Shown here piece after piece: positions 7,670 to 16,602 of a stretch of 38,524 nt of DNA. This DNA is from an uncultured Lactobacillus sp. GTDB lineage: Bacteria > Bacillota > Bacilli > Lactobacillales > Lactobacillaceae. The stretch is from positions 1-38,524 of the forward strand of contig NZ_CALYQV010000015.1 of the NCBI RefSeq assembly GCF_945290125.1, written 5' to 3'. A model generated the notes under the pieces. That model did no database searches and had not been told where the DNA came from. It worked only from the letters and a program-made list of their open reading frames with translations. Made by a program: the position numbers and the translations under genes. Every line of letters starts with the position of its first letter. The first letter of the stretch is position 1.

Positions 7670-9193
7670 ATGAAATTTTTCAAGAAAATTGGTATTGGCT
7701 TAGCCGCAACAGTGTTGACAATTGGTCCGCTGATGCCAAGTCTAAATCATATTCAAACAGTGCAAGCTGCGCCAAAAACACAAAAACTAGCTAAAAACAG
7801 AATTACTTTAGTCAATGACGCACCCGTATATAATCAATATGGTCAAAGACTTAAAGCAAGAAAAAACGGGAATTATTCTGTAATTGAACCAGATGTTAAT
7901 GGTTTCTGCTATGTTTCTTCTTTTGATGTTGACTCCTTAGATTATTACGGCACAATAATGATTAATGGGCAAAAATACTATAAAATTGGTCAAGGAGAAT
8001 ATATTAATGACGGTGATGTTAATAACGTTAACGGTAAAAGCTCTAAGACCGGTAAGCTGGTTTTGAATCACAGTTCTGCGATCTATACTAAAACAGGTAA
8101 ACTAAAAGGCAAGACTCTACCAGTTAAATCAGTCGTTAACTATCAGGGCCAGGTTAAGCAAACCCAATCCAAGCAAAAATATTACTTTGCAAAATTTAAC
8201 GTTTCTGAGCAAAAGGCAACCTTTTATTACTTGCCGACAGAAACAGTTAATGGTAAAGACTGTTATGCAATAGGGAAAAATCGTTATATTAGAGCAAATA
8301 ACGTTGACAGTATAGATGGCTATCCTCTTATGTATAATGGCGTTACCTATGCTACTGTTCTCAAAAAGACGACAACTCAAACATTAACCAATGATTCCAC
8401 TAAACACGTTCTAAAAAAGGGTCAAAAAATTAAAGTTGATTTAGCGGTTGAGCCTTGGGCAGAAGACTTTGAAGGCTATATCTATCGTCTGCACGATTAT
8501 CCTAACGAATATGTTGGTCAAAGTTACATTAAATTGAGAAACTATTTGCCAACATCAAGTTACGATGAACTTACATTCACCTATGTAAGGCCTAATACAA
8601 CGACAAATACTAAATTCTATAATTTTGACGGTACTCCAACAGGTATCAGTTACAGGAACCATAAGCAAAGCCCCTTGACCGTTGATGGTCTTTATTACTT
8701 ATGGGTACCTAGTGAGAAGAAAGCAGAACTGTTTTATCACTTTTTAACCTACAGAATAGACAGAAACTATTTTGTTAATAACGATGGTACTGACCTTAAA
8801 AAACCAGAGCTTGACAAAAACAATAAACTAATTGAATCGACAGAAGATAAGATTCGCTATACTAACAGTTTTGTCAAAGCTAGTGATGTTACTTTTGCCG
8901 GTGGAATTAAACTTACCCCTCTCAATACTGCTAAAGACGCCGAAAATGATCAGAAAGTAGCAACAGATAAGGATAAGCAAGAATTGCAAAGAAAATTTGA
9001 GGAAAATAAGAATAACAAGAATGTTAAGTGTGAGCAACAAAGTGCAGTAAGTAATTATAATAATGCTTTGATGATTGCTTCTTCTGTTTTACAATCTCCA
9101 AAAGCAACGATTGCACAAGTAAAACAGGCAATTTGGCTACTTGACACAACCAAAATTCAATTAAGTACTTTAAACTTTGCCGAATGGAGTTAA
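7670..9193 (+). CDS. secreted SLAP-domain surface protein (paralogue 1)
   Basis: A 507-residue protein with a Sec signal peptide (MKFFKKIGIGLAATV..., cleavage near residue 33 at VQA-A). Two SLAP domains (Pfam SlpA type; about 42-120 and 125-205) carry the pattern 'LxxxxxxYxxxGxxxK...YYGTxxINGQKYYKIGxxxYI' and bind the protein non-covalently to the cell wall. A middle domain (about 215-370), shared by all three paralogues, has the signature LKKGQKIKVDL...GYIYRLHDYPNEYV...DGLYYLW...KAELFYH, and I do not recognise it. The last 90 residues are predicted helical ('ATIAQVKQAIWLLDTTKIQL'), resembling FIVAR-type three-helix units. A GAGGTGA ribosome site precedes ATG 7670. It is closer in sequence to paralogue 3 (13002) than to paralogue 2. 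Confidence 0.85.
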   Translation: MKFFKKIGIGLAATVLTIGPLMPSLNHIQTVQAAPKTQKLAKNRITLVNDAPVYNQYGQRLKARKNGNYSVIEPDVNGFCYVSSFDVDSLDYYGTIMINGQKYYKIGQGEYINDGDVNNVNGKSSKTGKLVLNHSSAIYTKTGKLKGKTLPVKSVVNYQGQVKQTQSKQKYYFAKFNVSEQKATFYYLPTETVNGKDCYAIGKNRYIRANNVDSIDGYPLMYNGVTYATVLKKTTTQTLTNDSTKHVLKKGQKIKVDLAVEPWAEDFEGYIYRLHDYPNEYVGQSYIKLRNYLPTSSYDELTFTYVRPNTTTNTKFYNFDGTPTGISYRNHKQSPLTVDGLYYLWVPSEKKAELFYHFLTYRIDRNYFVNNDGTDLKKPELDKNNKLIESTEDKIRYTNSFVKASDVTFAGGIKLTPLNTAKDAENDQKVATDKDKQELQRKFEENKNNKNVKCEQQSAVSNYNNALMIASSVLQSPKATIAQVKQAIWLLDTTKIQLSTLNFAEWS

Positions 9194-9196
9194 ATT

Positions 9197-9244
9197 AAAA
9201 ATAGAGTTAGTCCACTTTTATGGTGGATTAGCTCTATTTTTATT
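9197..9244 (+). terminator. terminator after SLAP paralogue 1
   Basis: GAGTTAGTCCAC and GTGGATTAGCTC arms (G-U pairs included) with flanking AAAATA/TATTTTT runs directly follow the stop at 9193. Confidence 0.85.
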
Positions 9245-9399
9245 GCTTAAATTTATTGAATATTTTGAAAACCATTTTACCCTTGCAAAAATATTGAAAG
9301 CTACGCAAAAGTTTAAGTAATTTATATAATAAAACAATTTTAAGCAGCATTTTAGGTTACAATGATATTAACTTAAGTAATTTTTTGCGAGGTCTAAAA

Positions 9400-10917
9400 A
9401 TGAAATTTTTCAAGAAAGTTGGCATTGGTTTAACAGCACTGACTCTAGCCAGCAGTCTATTTTTACCATATACCGCTAACTCCCAAACAGTAGAAGCTGC
9501 TCAGAAAGCCAAAGGAGAAGTTACGCTGCTTAAAAACGATTATGTTTATACTCAAGCAGGCCATAAAATAAAATTGAATATTGATCACGGTTATACCGTT
9601 CCTAACGGCTTTGCTGCTGATCCCAAGGGCTACGTGATTACTGATATGGAAATTGATGAATATAGTGACGGCAGAACCAGTTATGCTTACTACGGCACTA
9701 AAAAAATTAACGGGCAAAAATTTTACAATCTTGGACATAACTATTACGTTAAAAATGTCGCAATTTTAGAAGTAAAAGGTCGCAATATTAAAAAAGGCAA
9801 ATTAGTAATAAATCACAATTCACTGATTTACACCAAGACTGGCAAAGCAACCGGTAAGAAATTAAGAACTAATGCAATTGTCAAGTATCAAGGAAAAGCT
9901 AAGACTGCTACTAAAACACCCAAATATTTTTACTATCTTAAAGATATAGACAGATACTTCAAACCCCGATACATACCTACTCATAAAATTAAAGGGAAAT
10001 ATTATTATTCTTTAGGGCATAATCGCTACATCAAGGCAGCCAATGTCGGTTACATTAATGGTCACATTGCTCGTTACAACGGCACTGTAAATGCCACAGT
10101 CACTAAAAAAACCTATACTACAACAATAAATTTTTCTGCCGCAAAGCGGAAACTCAAAAAGGGACAAAAGATTAAACTTGATTTAACTGTTATTCCTTAT
10201 GAAAGTGATGGCTTCGAGGGCTATATATACAGATTACATGATTACCCGGATGAATATGTTGATGAGGACAATGTTAAGCTGAAAAGGAATCTGCCTATTA
10301 TTGATTACAGTGACTTGGTTTACACCTATGTTACTCCACTAGCAAATAACAGCGTTGAACTTTATGACACATCTGGCAAGTCAATTGGTAAACGCATCAT
10401 AAAGCCGCAATACAGTAATCTGACAGTTGACGGCTTAATGTATCTCTGGGTACCCGAGGAAAACAAGGCGGAACTGTTTTATCATTGTTTAAATTACAGT
10501 GACGCTAGTGTGATTGATGCCAACCAACCAAACCCGGTGCCAAATTCAGAGCCAACTTACCCTGCAAAAAAGCAAGCACTAATTTATGGCAATAACTTTA
10601 TTAAGGTTAACGCTGTTAAATACGTCAGTGGATTAAGGCTAAAAGCCCTGAATACGATTGAGCAGGCTGAAAATGGGCAAAAGATTGCTACAGGAGCTGA
10701 CAAACAGGAACTGCTCACACTTTTTAATGAAGGAAAAGATCTAGAAGAAAATAGCGCTTATCATGATCTCATGTCTAATTATGATTGTGCTTTAAGAAAT
10801 GCTTCTGCTATGTTAAGGTCTGATAAGGCAACTGTCACACAGGTAAATGAAGCTGTCTGGTACGTTAAAACGGCAAAAGAGCAGCTGACAACTATGTCTG
10901 TCCCTCAGGGGGATTAA
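9400..10917 (+). CDS. secreted SLAP-domain surface protein (paralogue 2)
   Basis: A 505-residue protein when read from ATG 9400, which follows a GCGAGG ribosome site by 7 bases. A TTG at 9385 in the same frame lies within that site and is not the start. It has a signal peptide (MKFFKKVGIGLTALTLASS..., cleavage near VEA-A), two SLAP domains (about 38-130 and 135-215), the same middle domain (LKKGQKIKLDLTVIPYESDGFEGYIYRLHDYPDEYV) and the helical C-terminal tail. It is the most divergent of the three: where paralogues 1 and 3 share VEPWAEDFEGYI it has VIPYESDGFEGYI. It converges on the BspA-like gene at 12819-10982, with a terminator between them. Confidence 0.85.
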   Translation: MKFFKKVGIGLTALTLASSLFLPYTANSQTVEAAQKAKGEVTLLKNDYVYTQAGHKIKLNIDHGYTVPNGFAADPKGYVITDMEIDEYSDGRTSYAYYGTKKINGQKFYNLGHNYYVKNVAILEVKGRNIKKGKLVINHNSLIYTKTGKATGKKLRTNAIVKYQGKAKTATKTPKYFYYLKDIDRYFKPRYIPTHKIKGKYYYSLGHNRYIKAANVGYINGHIARYNGTVNATVTKKTYTTTINFSAAKRKLKKGQKIKLDLTVIPYESDGFEGYIYRLHDYPDEYVDEDNVKLKRNLPIIDYSDLVYTYVTPLANNSVELYDTSGKSIGKRIIKPQYSNLTVDGLMYLWVPEENKAELFYHCLNYSDASVIDANQPNPVPNSEPTYPAKKQALIYGNNFIKVNAVKYVSGLRLKALNTIEQAENGQKIATGADKQELLTLFNEGKDLEENSAYHDLMSNYDCALRNASAMLRSDKATVTQVNEAVWYVKTAKEQLTTMSVPQGD

Positions 10918-10926
10918 ATTTTTTAA

Positions 10927-10978
10927 CATAAACAAAAAGACTAATTCGTAATTAAAAACGAACTAGCCTATTTTGTCT
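10927..10978. terminator. bidirectional terminator between SLAP paralogue 2 and BspA-like gene 1
   Basis: ACTAATTCGT and ACGAACTAGC arms (with G-U pairs) flanked by A- and T-runs lie in the 64-base gap between convergent genes. Confidence 0.6.
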
Positions 10979-10981
10979 TAT

Positions 10982-12819
10982 CTATTTAAGTTTGAACCCT
11001 TTAGGCAGTTGCGGCTTTTTGCCATTATACATGACATAAGTTTCTTTAGGACTCTTTTTAGCAGAATGGTTATACAGTTTTAGTAATTGCTTTGCAGTAT
11101 ATTTCTTGCCTTTAGGTTTTCTAATTGTGCCTTTACCTACTGCTTGGATATGTTTAAAGCCTTTGCCCACTCCCGAACTCTTACGTAAGCAGTAATGCCC
11201 GAGTTTGACAACAAAGCCTTTGGGATTTCCAGCATTTTTCAAAATCTGACTATTATGAATATTAAAATGACTTAAATCAACTCCAGCGAGCTTCTGATCA
11301 TTAGTAAACATTTCCGTTGAATCGTATACTTTTGGTAACCGCCAGCCACGCAGATCAACAAAAACAAGATTATCACAGTCCATAAACATTTCGCTGACCC
11401 TGGTAACTTGGCGGGTACCCAAGTATGCAGGTCAAGCTGCTCAAGACTTTTCGCGCCCTTAAACATCCTAAGCATATCAGTAACGTTGGTAGTATTAAAG
11501 TGCCTCAAATCAATGTCTTTCAGACTGCTGTCGCCACTGAACATATAATTCATCCAGCGTACGTTCTTGGTGTTCCAACCCGTTAAATTGAGTTTGACCA
11601 AAGAGCTGTTTCCAGAAAACAGCGACATCATATAAGTAACATTGCTGGTATCAAAATTACTTAAATCCAAACTAGTAACAGCCGGATTGTGGGCGAACAT
11701 TTCTCTCATATCTTTAACTTTACTCGTATTCAAGTGACTGAAATTTAGCTGATCCAAGTGAGCGAATTTTGCAAACATCCCCGACATATCTATAACATTA
11801 CCAGTATTAAAGCCACTTAAGTCAAGTTTAGTTAAGTTAGAACACCCTTGAAACATATTTTTCATACTGGTGACTTTTTTGGTGTCCCAATTAGCCAAGT
11901 TTAAGTGAATAACTTTACTGCCCGAAAACATTTCCGACATATTAGTCACTTGACTGGTAGCAAAATTACTCAGATCAAGACTTGACAAATTTTGGGTACT
12001 GGAAAACATATCGGACATATTATTAACTTTTCTGGTATCAAAGTGCTTAAGACTTAGTTCAGGAACTTTTATTCCAGCAAACATACCAGCCATGTTAGTG
12101 ACATTACTAGTATCAAAATTAGCCAGATTAAGTTCTGCCACCTTGCTATCCGCAAACATCTCTGCCATATTGGTCACTTGGCTGGTAGCAAAGCTTTTTA
12201 GATTAAGATGTTTCATCGGACTGTTACTAAACATACCGCTCATATTTGTGACTTTGCTGGTATTAAAACTGCTTAAATCTACTTCTGTTAGTGCTGTGTT
12301 GTCAAACATTCGTTCCATGCTAGTCACTTGGCTGGTGACAAAGTGACTAACATCAGCTTTAGTTAAAGCTTTGTCATTAGTAAAAAGCAAAGCCATACTT
12401 GTCACTTGACTAGTATCAACTTTGTCCAGGCCCGTAATATCCTCCAAATGCTCCAGACCGGCAAACTTTTCTGCCGAATTCGGAGCCATTTGAACCGTTG
12501 TTTCAAACACAATATGCTCAATATTGCCAGACCATTTAAACTGCTTTAAAAACGGTGTGCTTGATAATTGACTACTCTTTTGCGGGCCACTAATCCGCAG
12601 GGTTCTGCTAATAACGTCGTATTTCCACGTGCAGCTACCATCAGTGCCAGTCCAAAGACCGGCATCAGATGGCAAACCTGTCGCACTAATTGGGACAACA
12701 GTAGGAGTTGCTGCTGCAGCTACATTTAAGTTAGTTTGCACCGTTACGACTAAACCTAATGCCAGTGTTGCAATACCTATCCCAGTTTTTTTAAACTTGC
12801 TTAAATTTGGTATCTTCAT
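10982..12819 (-). pseudogene. BspA-like DUF285 repeat surface protein 1, frameshifted near the C-terminus
   Basis: Starting at ATG 12819 (AGAGGT ribosome site), the frame encodes a signal peptide (KKTGIGIATLALGLVV..., cleavage near AAA), the conserved head 'WTGTDGSCTWKYD' and more than ten DUF285 repeats of about 23-25 residues (LxxFxTSxVTNMxxMFxxxxxL). Around 11418-11420 the frame is lost. The repeat pattern resumes in another frame (GTRQVTRVSEMF) and runs to the stop at 10982, through the C-terminal block 'GKGTIRKPKGKKYTAKQ'. One G missing from a short G-run explains it. Repaired, the protein would have 612 residues, like its paralogue at 16554. As read, translation runs on into about 36 unrelated residues and stops at 11272, so the conserved C-terminal domain is lost. 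A sequencing error in the homopolymer is possible. Confidence 0.85.
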
Positions 12820-12845
12820 CTTGAGACCTCTTTTCTCTTACCCTC

Positions 12846-12851
12846 ATTATA
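12846..12851 (-). promoter_or_regulatory. -10 element of BspA-like gene 1
   Basis: TATAAT on the minus strand (in the context TATAATGA) lies 26 bases before the ATG at 12819. I see no good -35 element at 16-18 bases. Confidence 0.4.
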
Positions 12852-13001
12852 AGAGCATTTTGCTTAAATCTAATTAATAATTTAAAACTTAAGTTAAACT
12901 TTGTCAGACCTATATCCTTTCACATTAAGTCATATGTTTCTACAAGTATATTAGGTTATAATAAATTTGACAGAAAGTAGTAGAGATAGTGAGGGGAAAT
13001 T

Positions 13002-14525
13002 ATGAAGCTGACAAAAAGAATTGGAATTAGCCTGGCTATTTTAGCACTGGTCGCGACTCCACTTGTAGCAAATTGCGATCAAATACAAACAGTAGTGGCT
13101 GCTAAAAGCAGTAAAAAGACCGCAAAGGGTAAAATTACTTTAATCTATGGTGCCCATCTTTATAATAAATATGGTCATAAAATTAAAAACAAGAATAACG
13201 ATCTGCCATATGCGGAAGATGATGCCAGTGGTTATAAGTATATCTATAGCTTTAATGCAGATGTTATGAAATACTATGGCACTAAAAGAATTAAGGGCCA
13301 AAAATTCTATAATATTGGTAAAGGTTGCTATATTAATGCTGCAGATGTCAAGGAAGTTAACGGTAAAAACAGTAAAAAGGGCAAATTAGTTTTATTACAA
13401 AAATCAGCTGTTTATACTAAAGCCGGTAACAAGAGTGGTCATACTTTACCTAAGCGAGCTATCGTTAAATATCAAGGCAAAGTTAAACAAGTTAAAGCAA
13501 AACCGAAATACTATTATACTAAATACTTTAACTCAGACAACAATGAGCATATTTTCTATCTGCCACTCACAAAAATTAAAGGGAAAAATTATTATACCAT
13601 TGGTAAAAATCGCTATGTCAAAGCCTATAATGTTGCAAGTTTAGATGGTTATCCTCTAACTTACAATGGGGTTACAACGGCCACCGTTCTCAAAAAGACA
13701 GCCACTCAGACTTTAAACGAAATGAAAACTAAACATATTTTAAAAAAGGGGCAGAAAATAAAAGTTGATTTAGCCGTTGAACCTTGGGCAGAAGACTTTG
13801 AAGGCTATATTTTCCGCCTGCATAATCATCATAATGAATACATAGATGAAAACTGTATCAACCTGAGAAATTACTTACCAACGACCGACTACTCTGATTT
13901 AACCTATAGTTTTGTTACTGCAAAGACTACTGCAAACGTTAAACTCTATGATGCCACCGGAAAACCTGTTGGGATTAGTTTTAACACTGCAAAGCAGTCT
14001 AACTTTAATGTTGACGGCTTGTTCTATATTTGGAATGGGGCTACAAACAAAGCTGAGTTGTATTACCACCTTCTGAGTAACAATTTAGACAGAAAAGCCC
14101 TTATCAATAATGATGGCACACAATTAAAGGCCCCGGTGACTGACAAAAAATATGGTCCAATCATTCTCACCACTAATGAAAAAATAATAGCAGCTAACAG
14201 TTTCGTCAAAGCAAGTGATGTGAAATTTAGCTGGGGCATAAAACTTTCTCCTGTAAACACTTCATTAGCAGCTGAGCAGAAACAAAAAGTAGCAACCGAC
14301 AGCGATAAAGTGAAGCTCCAGAAAGACTTTGATTCTGGACAACAAACTATTAACGAGAGTGTCCATTATGATGCACTTATGCAGAGCTATGACTATGCTT
14401 TAGCTAATGCTGCTGTTGTCTTACGGTCGAGCAAAGCGACGCTGGCACAAGTAGATCAGGCAATCTGGCTGTTAAAAACCACTAAAAAACAGATAAAAAC
14501 TTTAAACTTCCCTGAATTCGCCTAA
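13002..14525 (+). CDS. secreted SLAP-domain surface protein (paralogue 3)
   Basis: A 507-residue protein with signal peptide (MKLTKRIGISLAILALVA..., cleavage near VVA-A), two SLAP domains (about 45-120 and 125-205), the shared middle domain (LKKGQKIKVDLAVEPWAEDFEGYIFRLH...) and the helical C-terminal tail (ATLAQVDQAIWLLKTTKKQI). Its length equals paralogue 1 and the middle domain is almost identical to it, which points to a recent duplication. A GAGGGGA ribosome site lies 4 bases before ATG 13002, and a TATAAT (12957-12962) stands 39 bases upstream. It is divergent from BspA-like gene 1 and convergent with BspA-like gene 2. It probably sits on the cell wall with its unknown domain exposed. 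Confidence 0.85.
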   Translation: MKLTKRIGISLAILALVATPLVANCDQIQTVVAAKSSKKTAKGKITLIYGAHLYNKYGHKIKNKNNDLPYAEDDASGYKYIYSFNADVMKYYGTKRIKGQKFYNIGKGCYINAADVKEVNGKNSKKGKLVLLQKSAVYTKAGNKSGHTLPKRAIVKYQGKVKQVKAKPKYYYTKYFNSDNNEHIFYLPLTKIKGKNYYTIGKNRYVKAYNVASLDGYPLTYNGVTTATVLKKTATQTLNEMKTKHILKKGQKIKVDLAVEPWAEDFEGYIFRLHNHHNEYIDENCINLRNYLPTTDYSDLTYSFVTAKTTANVKLYDATGKPVGISFNTAKQSNFNVDGLFYIWNGATNKAELYYHLLSNNLDRKALINNDGTQLKAPVTDKKYGPIILTTNEKIIAANSFVKASDVKFSWGIKLSPVNTSLAAEQKQKVATDSDKVKLQKDFDSGQQTINESVHYDALMQSYDYALANAAVVLRSSKATLAQVDQAIWLLKTTKKQIKTLNFPEFA

Positions 14526-14547
14526 AGCTTACTAGAAAGACAAACAA

Positions 14548-14585
14548 AAAAGGATTAGTTCTGAAATGAGCTAATCCTTTTATTT
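14548..14585. terminator. bidirectional terminator between SLAP paralogue 3 and BspA-like gene 2
   Basis: Arms AAAAGGATTAGTTC (14548-14561) and GAGCTAATCCTTTT (14568-14581) enclose TGAAAT, with a T-run on the plus side and an A-run on the other. Confidence 0.85.
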
Positions 14586-14688
14586 TACTAAAAATCAAAA
14601 ATGAAATGATTTTGGTAACTGAGATTTTTTACCGTTATACATGACATAGGTTTCTCTAGGGCTCTTTTTGGCAGAGTGATTATACAGC

Positions 14689-16554
14689 TTAAATAATTTG
14701 CTTAGCAGTATATTTTTTGCCTTTCGGTTTTCTAATTGTTCCTTTGCCTACAGCTTGAATGTGCTTAAATCCTTGACCTACACCTGAACTCTTACGCAAA
14801 CGGTAGTGGCCCAATTTCACAGCAAACCCTTTAGGATTGCCTGCCTGATTTAAAATCCTGCTGTTATGAATATTAAAATTAGTCAGATCAACCCCTGCTA
14901 ATTTCTTGTCCTGTATAAACATATCAGTCGCATCAATCAGTTTAGGCATGTGCCAGCCGTGTAAATTAACTTTAGTAAGATTAGGACATTGAGCAAACAT
15001 CTCACTTACTTCAGTTAATTTACGGATGTTCCAATTATGTAAATCAACAGTTTTGAGACTCCGATCATTTTTAAACATCTCATATGCTTCAGTGAGACTA
15101 TTAGTTTTAAGATGACTTAAGTTAATATTGACAAGCTGCGGGTCATTTTTAAACATGCGACTCATACTCCTGACCCGTTTGGTATTCCAGCCTTTCAAAT
15201 TAACCGTTTTTAAATTGGCATCATCACTAAACATGCCAAACAAAGTCGTATTAGACTTAGTATTAAAATGACTTAAGTCTAAGCTGGTAATTTTTTTCAT
15301 ACCAGAAAACATATAGCTGGTGTTAGTCACCTTGCTGGTATTAAAATGACTAATATCAAAATCAGTTAAATTTTCAGCATCTTCAAACATCATAAACATA
15401 TCAGTCACCTTACTGGTATTAAAGTGCTTAATATTTAAGCTGACCATATTCTTTAATCCAGCAAACATACTGCTCATGTCAGTAACATTGGCAGTATTCC
15501 AACCCGTTAAATTAAGTTGTTTTAATGCTGCATCGTTTGAAAACATACCTGACATATTAGTTACTTTACTAGTATCAAAATTACTCAAATCCAAATTGGT
15601 CAAATTTGAATCTCCAAAAAACATAGTTTTCATATTTTGAACATTACTAGTATTAAAATTGCTCAAGTTTAAAGTTCTTATGTTCTCATTATAAGAAAAC
15701 ATGCCACTCATATCAGTTACGTTTTTGGTATTAAAGCCTGAGCAGTCAAGCTGTTTAACCAGACAATTATTGAACATTCGGCTCATATTTTGTACTTTAC
15801 TGGTATCAAAGCTATCTACATTGATTGTTTCTGCTTTGGTACCGGAAAACATATTTGCCATATCGGTTACTTTGCTAGTATTAAAATTTTTTAAATCCAG
15901 CTTTTTAAGATTGGCTACCGCAAACATACCATTCATAGTAGTTACATTTGCGGTATTCAATTTACTCAAATCTATTGCTGTAGCAGTAGCATTATCCATA
16001 CCTAATCTAAAGAACATGTTACTCATATCCGTAACTTTACCGGTATCAAACTTACTAATATCTAAACTAGTAAGTTTTGCATCACCAGCAAATAAACCAG
16101 ACATATCGGTTACCTCACTGGTATCAGCGTTCTCTAAACCCTTAATATCAGACAAATATCTCAAATTAGCAAATTTTTCTTTTGAGTCCGGTGCCATTTG
16201 AATCGGATTTTCAAAAACGATATGTTCAATACTTCCAGCCCATTTGAATTCTTTAGTAAAAGGTGTGCTTGACAATTGTGCTCCTTTAGCGCCGCTAACA
16301 GTCAGCGTATTGGTAAGGATATCGTATTGCCACGTGCAGCCGCCATCAGTGCCAGTCCAAAAACCTAGCTGATTATTGCTAGTGCTGGTTGCAGTCGGTT
16401 TAATTTTAGCTGTTTTATCACTCACTTTTGGTGCTACTGAAGTGGCAGAAACATTCTGCACCAGATTAGCTCCACTCATCATGCCTAGTACTGCGGCAGC
16501 CATACCGATACCTAGTTTTGTTAAAGCATTTTGCTTTAATTTAGTTGACTTCAT
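14689..16554 (-). CDS. BspA-like DUF285 repeat surface protein 2, C-terminus truncated by a frameshift
   Basis: A 621-residue protein from ATG 16554 (GGGAGG ribosome site). It has a signal peptide (about residues 1-37), the head 'FWTGTDGGCTWQYD' shared with gene 1, then about 16 DUF285 repeats (LDLSNFDTSKVTNMSGMF) forming a solenoid of the kind found in BspA-type adhesins, and the conserved tail 'RLRKSSGVGQGFKHIQAVGKG...KPKGKKYTAKQ'. The frame stops at 14689 right after YTAKQII. Dropping one A from the AAA at about 14697-14699 restores LFKLYNHSAKKSPRETYVMYNG and runs to a TGA at 14595, matching gene 1's C-terminus. About 30 residues are therefore lost. It starts 48 bases past the stop of the HNH gene. 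Repeat proteins of this family bind host or cell components; the partner is unknown. Confidence 0.85.
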   Translation of the reverse strand: MKSTKLKQNALTKLGIGMAAAVLGMMSGANLVQNVSATSVAPKVSDKTAKIKPTATSTSNNQLGFWTGTDGGCTWQYDILTNTLTVSGAKGAQLSSTPFTKEFKWAGSIEHIVFENPIQMAPDSKEKFANLRYLSDIKGLENADTSEVTDMSGLFAGDAKLTSLDISKFDTGKVTDMSNMFFRLGMDNATATAIDLSKLNTANVTTMNGMFAVANLKKLDLKNFNTSKVTDMANMFSGTKAETINVDSFDTSKVQNMSRMFNNCLVKQLDCSGFNTKNVTDMSGMFSYNENIRTLNLSNFNTSNVQNMKTMFFGDSNLTNLDLSNFDTSKVTNMSGMFSNDAALKQLNLTGWNTANVTDMSSMFAGLKNMVSLNIKHFNTSKVTDMFMMFEDAENLTDFDISHFNTSKVTNTSYMFSGMKKITSLDLSHFNTKSNTTLFGMFSDDANLKTVNLKGWNTKRVRSMSRMFKNDPQLVNINLSHLKTNSLTEAYEMFKNDRSLKTVDLHNWNIRKLTEVSEMFAQCPNLTKVNLHGWHMPKLIDATDMFIQDKKLAGVDLTNFNIHNSRILNQAGNPKGFAVKLGHYRLRKSSGVGQGFKHIQAVGKGTIRKPKGKKYTAKQII

Positions 16555-16583
16555 TTTCTGACCTCCCTTTCCCTCTTAATTTC

Positions 16584-16589
16584 ATTGTA
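16584..16589 (-). promoter_or_regulatory. -10 element of BspA-like gene 2
   Basis: TACAAT on the minus strand (context TTACAATGA) lies 29 bases before the ATG at 16554. The same TACAATGA occurs before SLAP paralogues 1 (7626-7631) and 2 (9358-9363). Confidence 0.4.
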
Positions 16590-16602
16590 AGCCTTTTAAA
16601 AA

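Noticed and set aside
12092-12346. Plus-strand frame opposite BspA-like gene 1
   Set aside because: Same cause: a mirror of repeat codons with no start signal.
11405-14705. Programmed ribosomal frameshifting in the BspA-like genes
   Set aside because: No slippery heptamer with downstream structure was recognised, and the two shifts differ in direction and place.
15701-16201. Long open frame (166 codons) on the plus strand opposite BspA-like gene 2
   Set aside because: It is antisense to the DUF285 repeats and merely mirrors their periodic codons; no ribosome site or protein features.
7670-16554. Insertion sequence or prophage carrying the surface genes
   Set aside because: No transposase, integrase or terminal inverted repeats were seen; duplication is a sufficient explanation.
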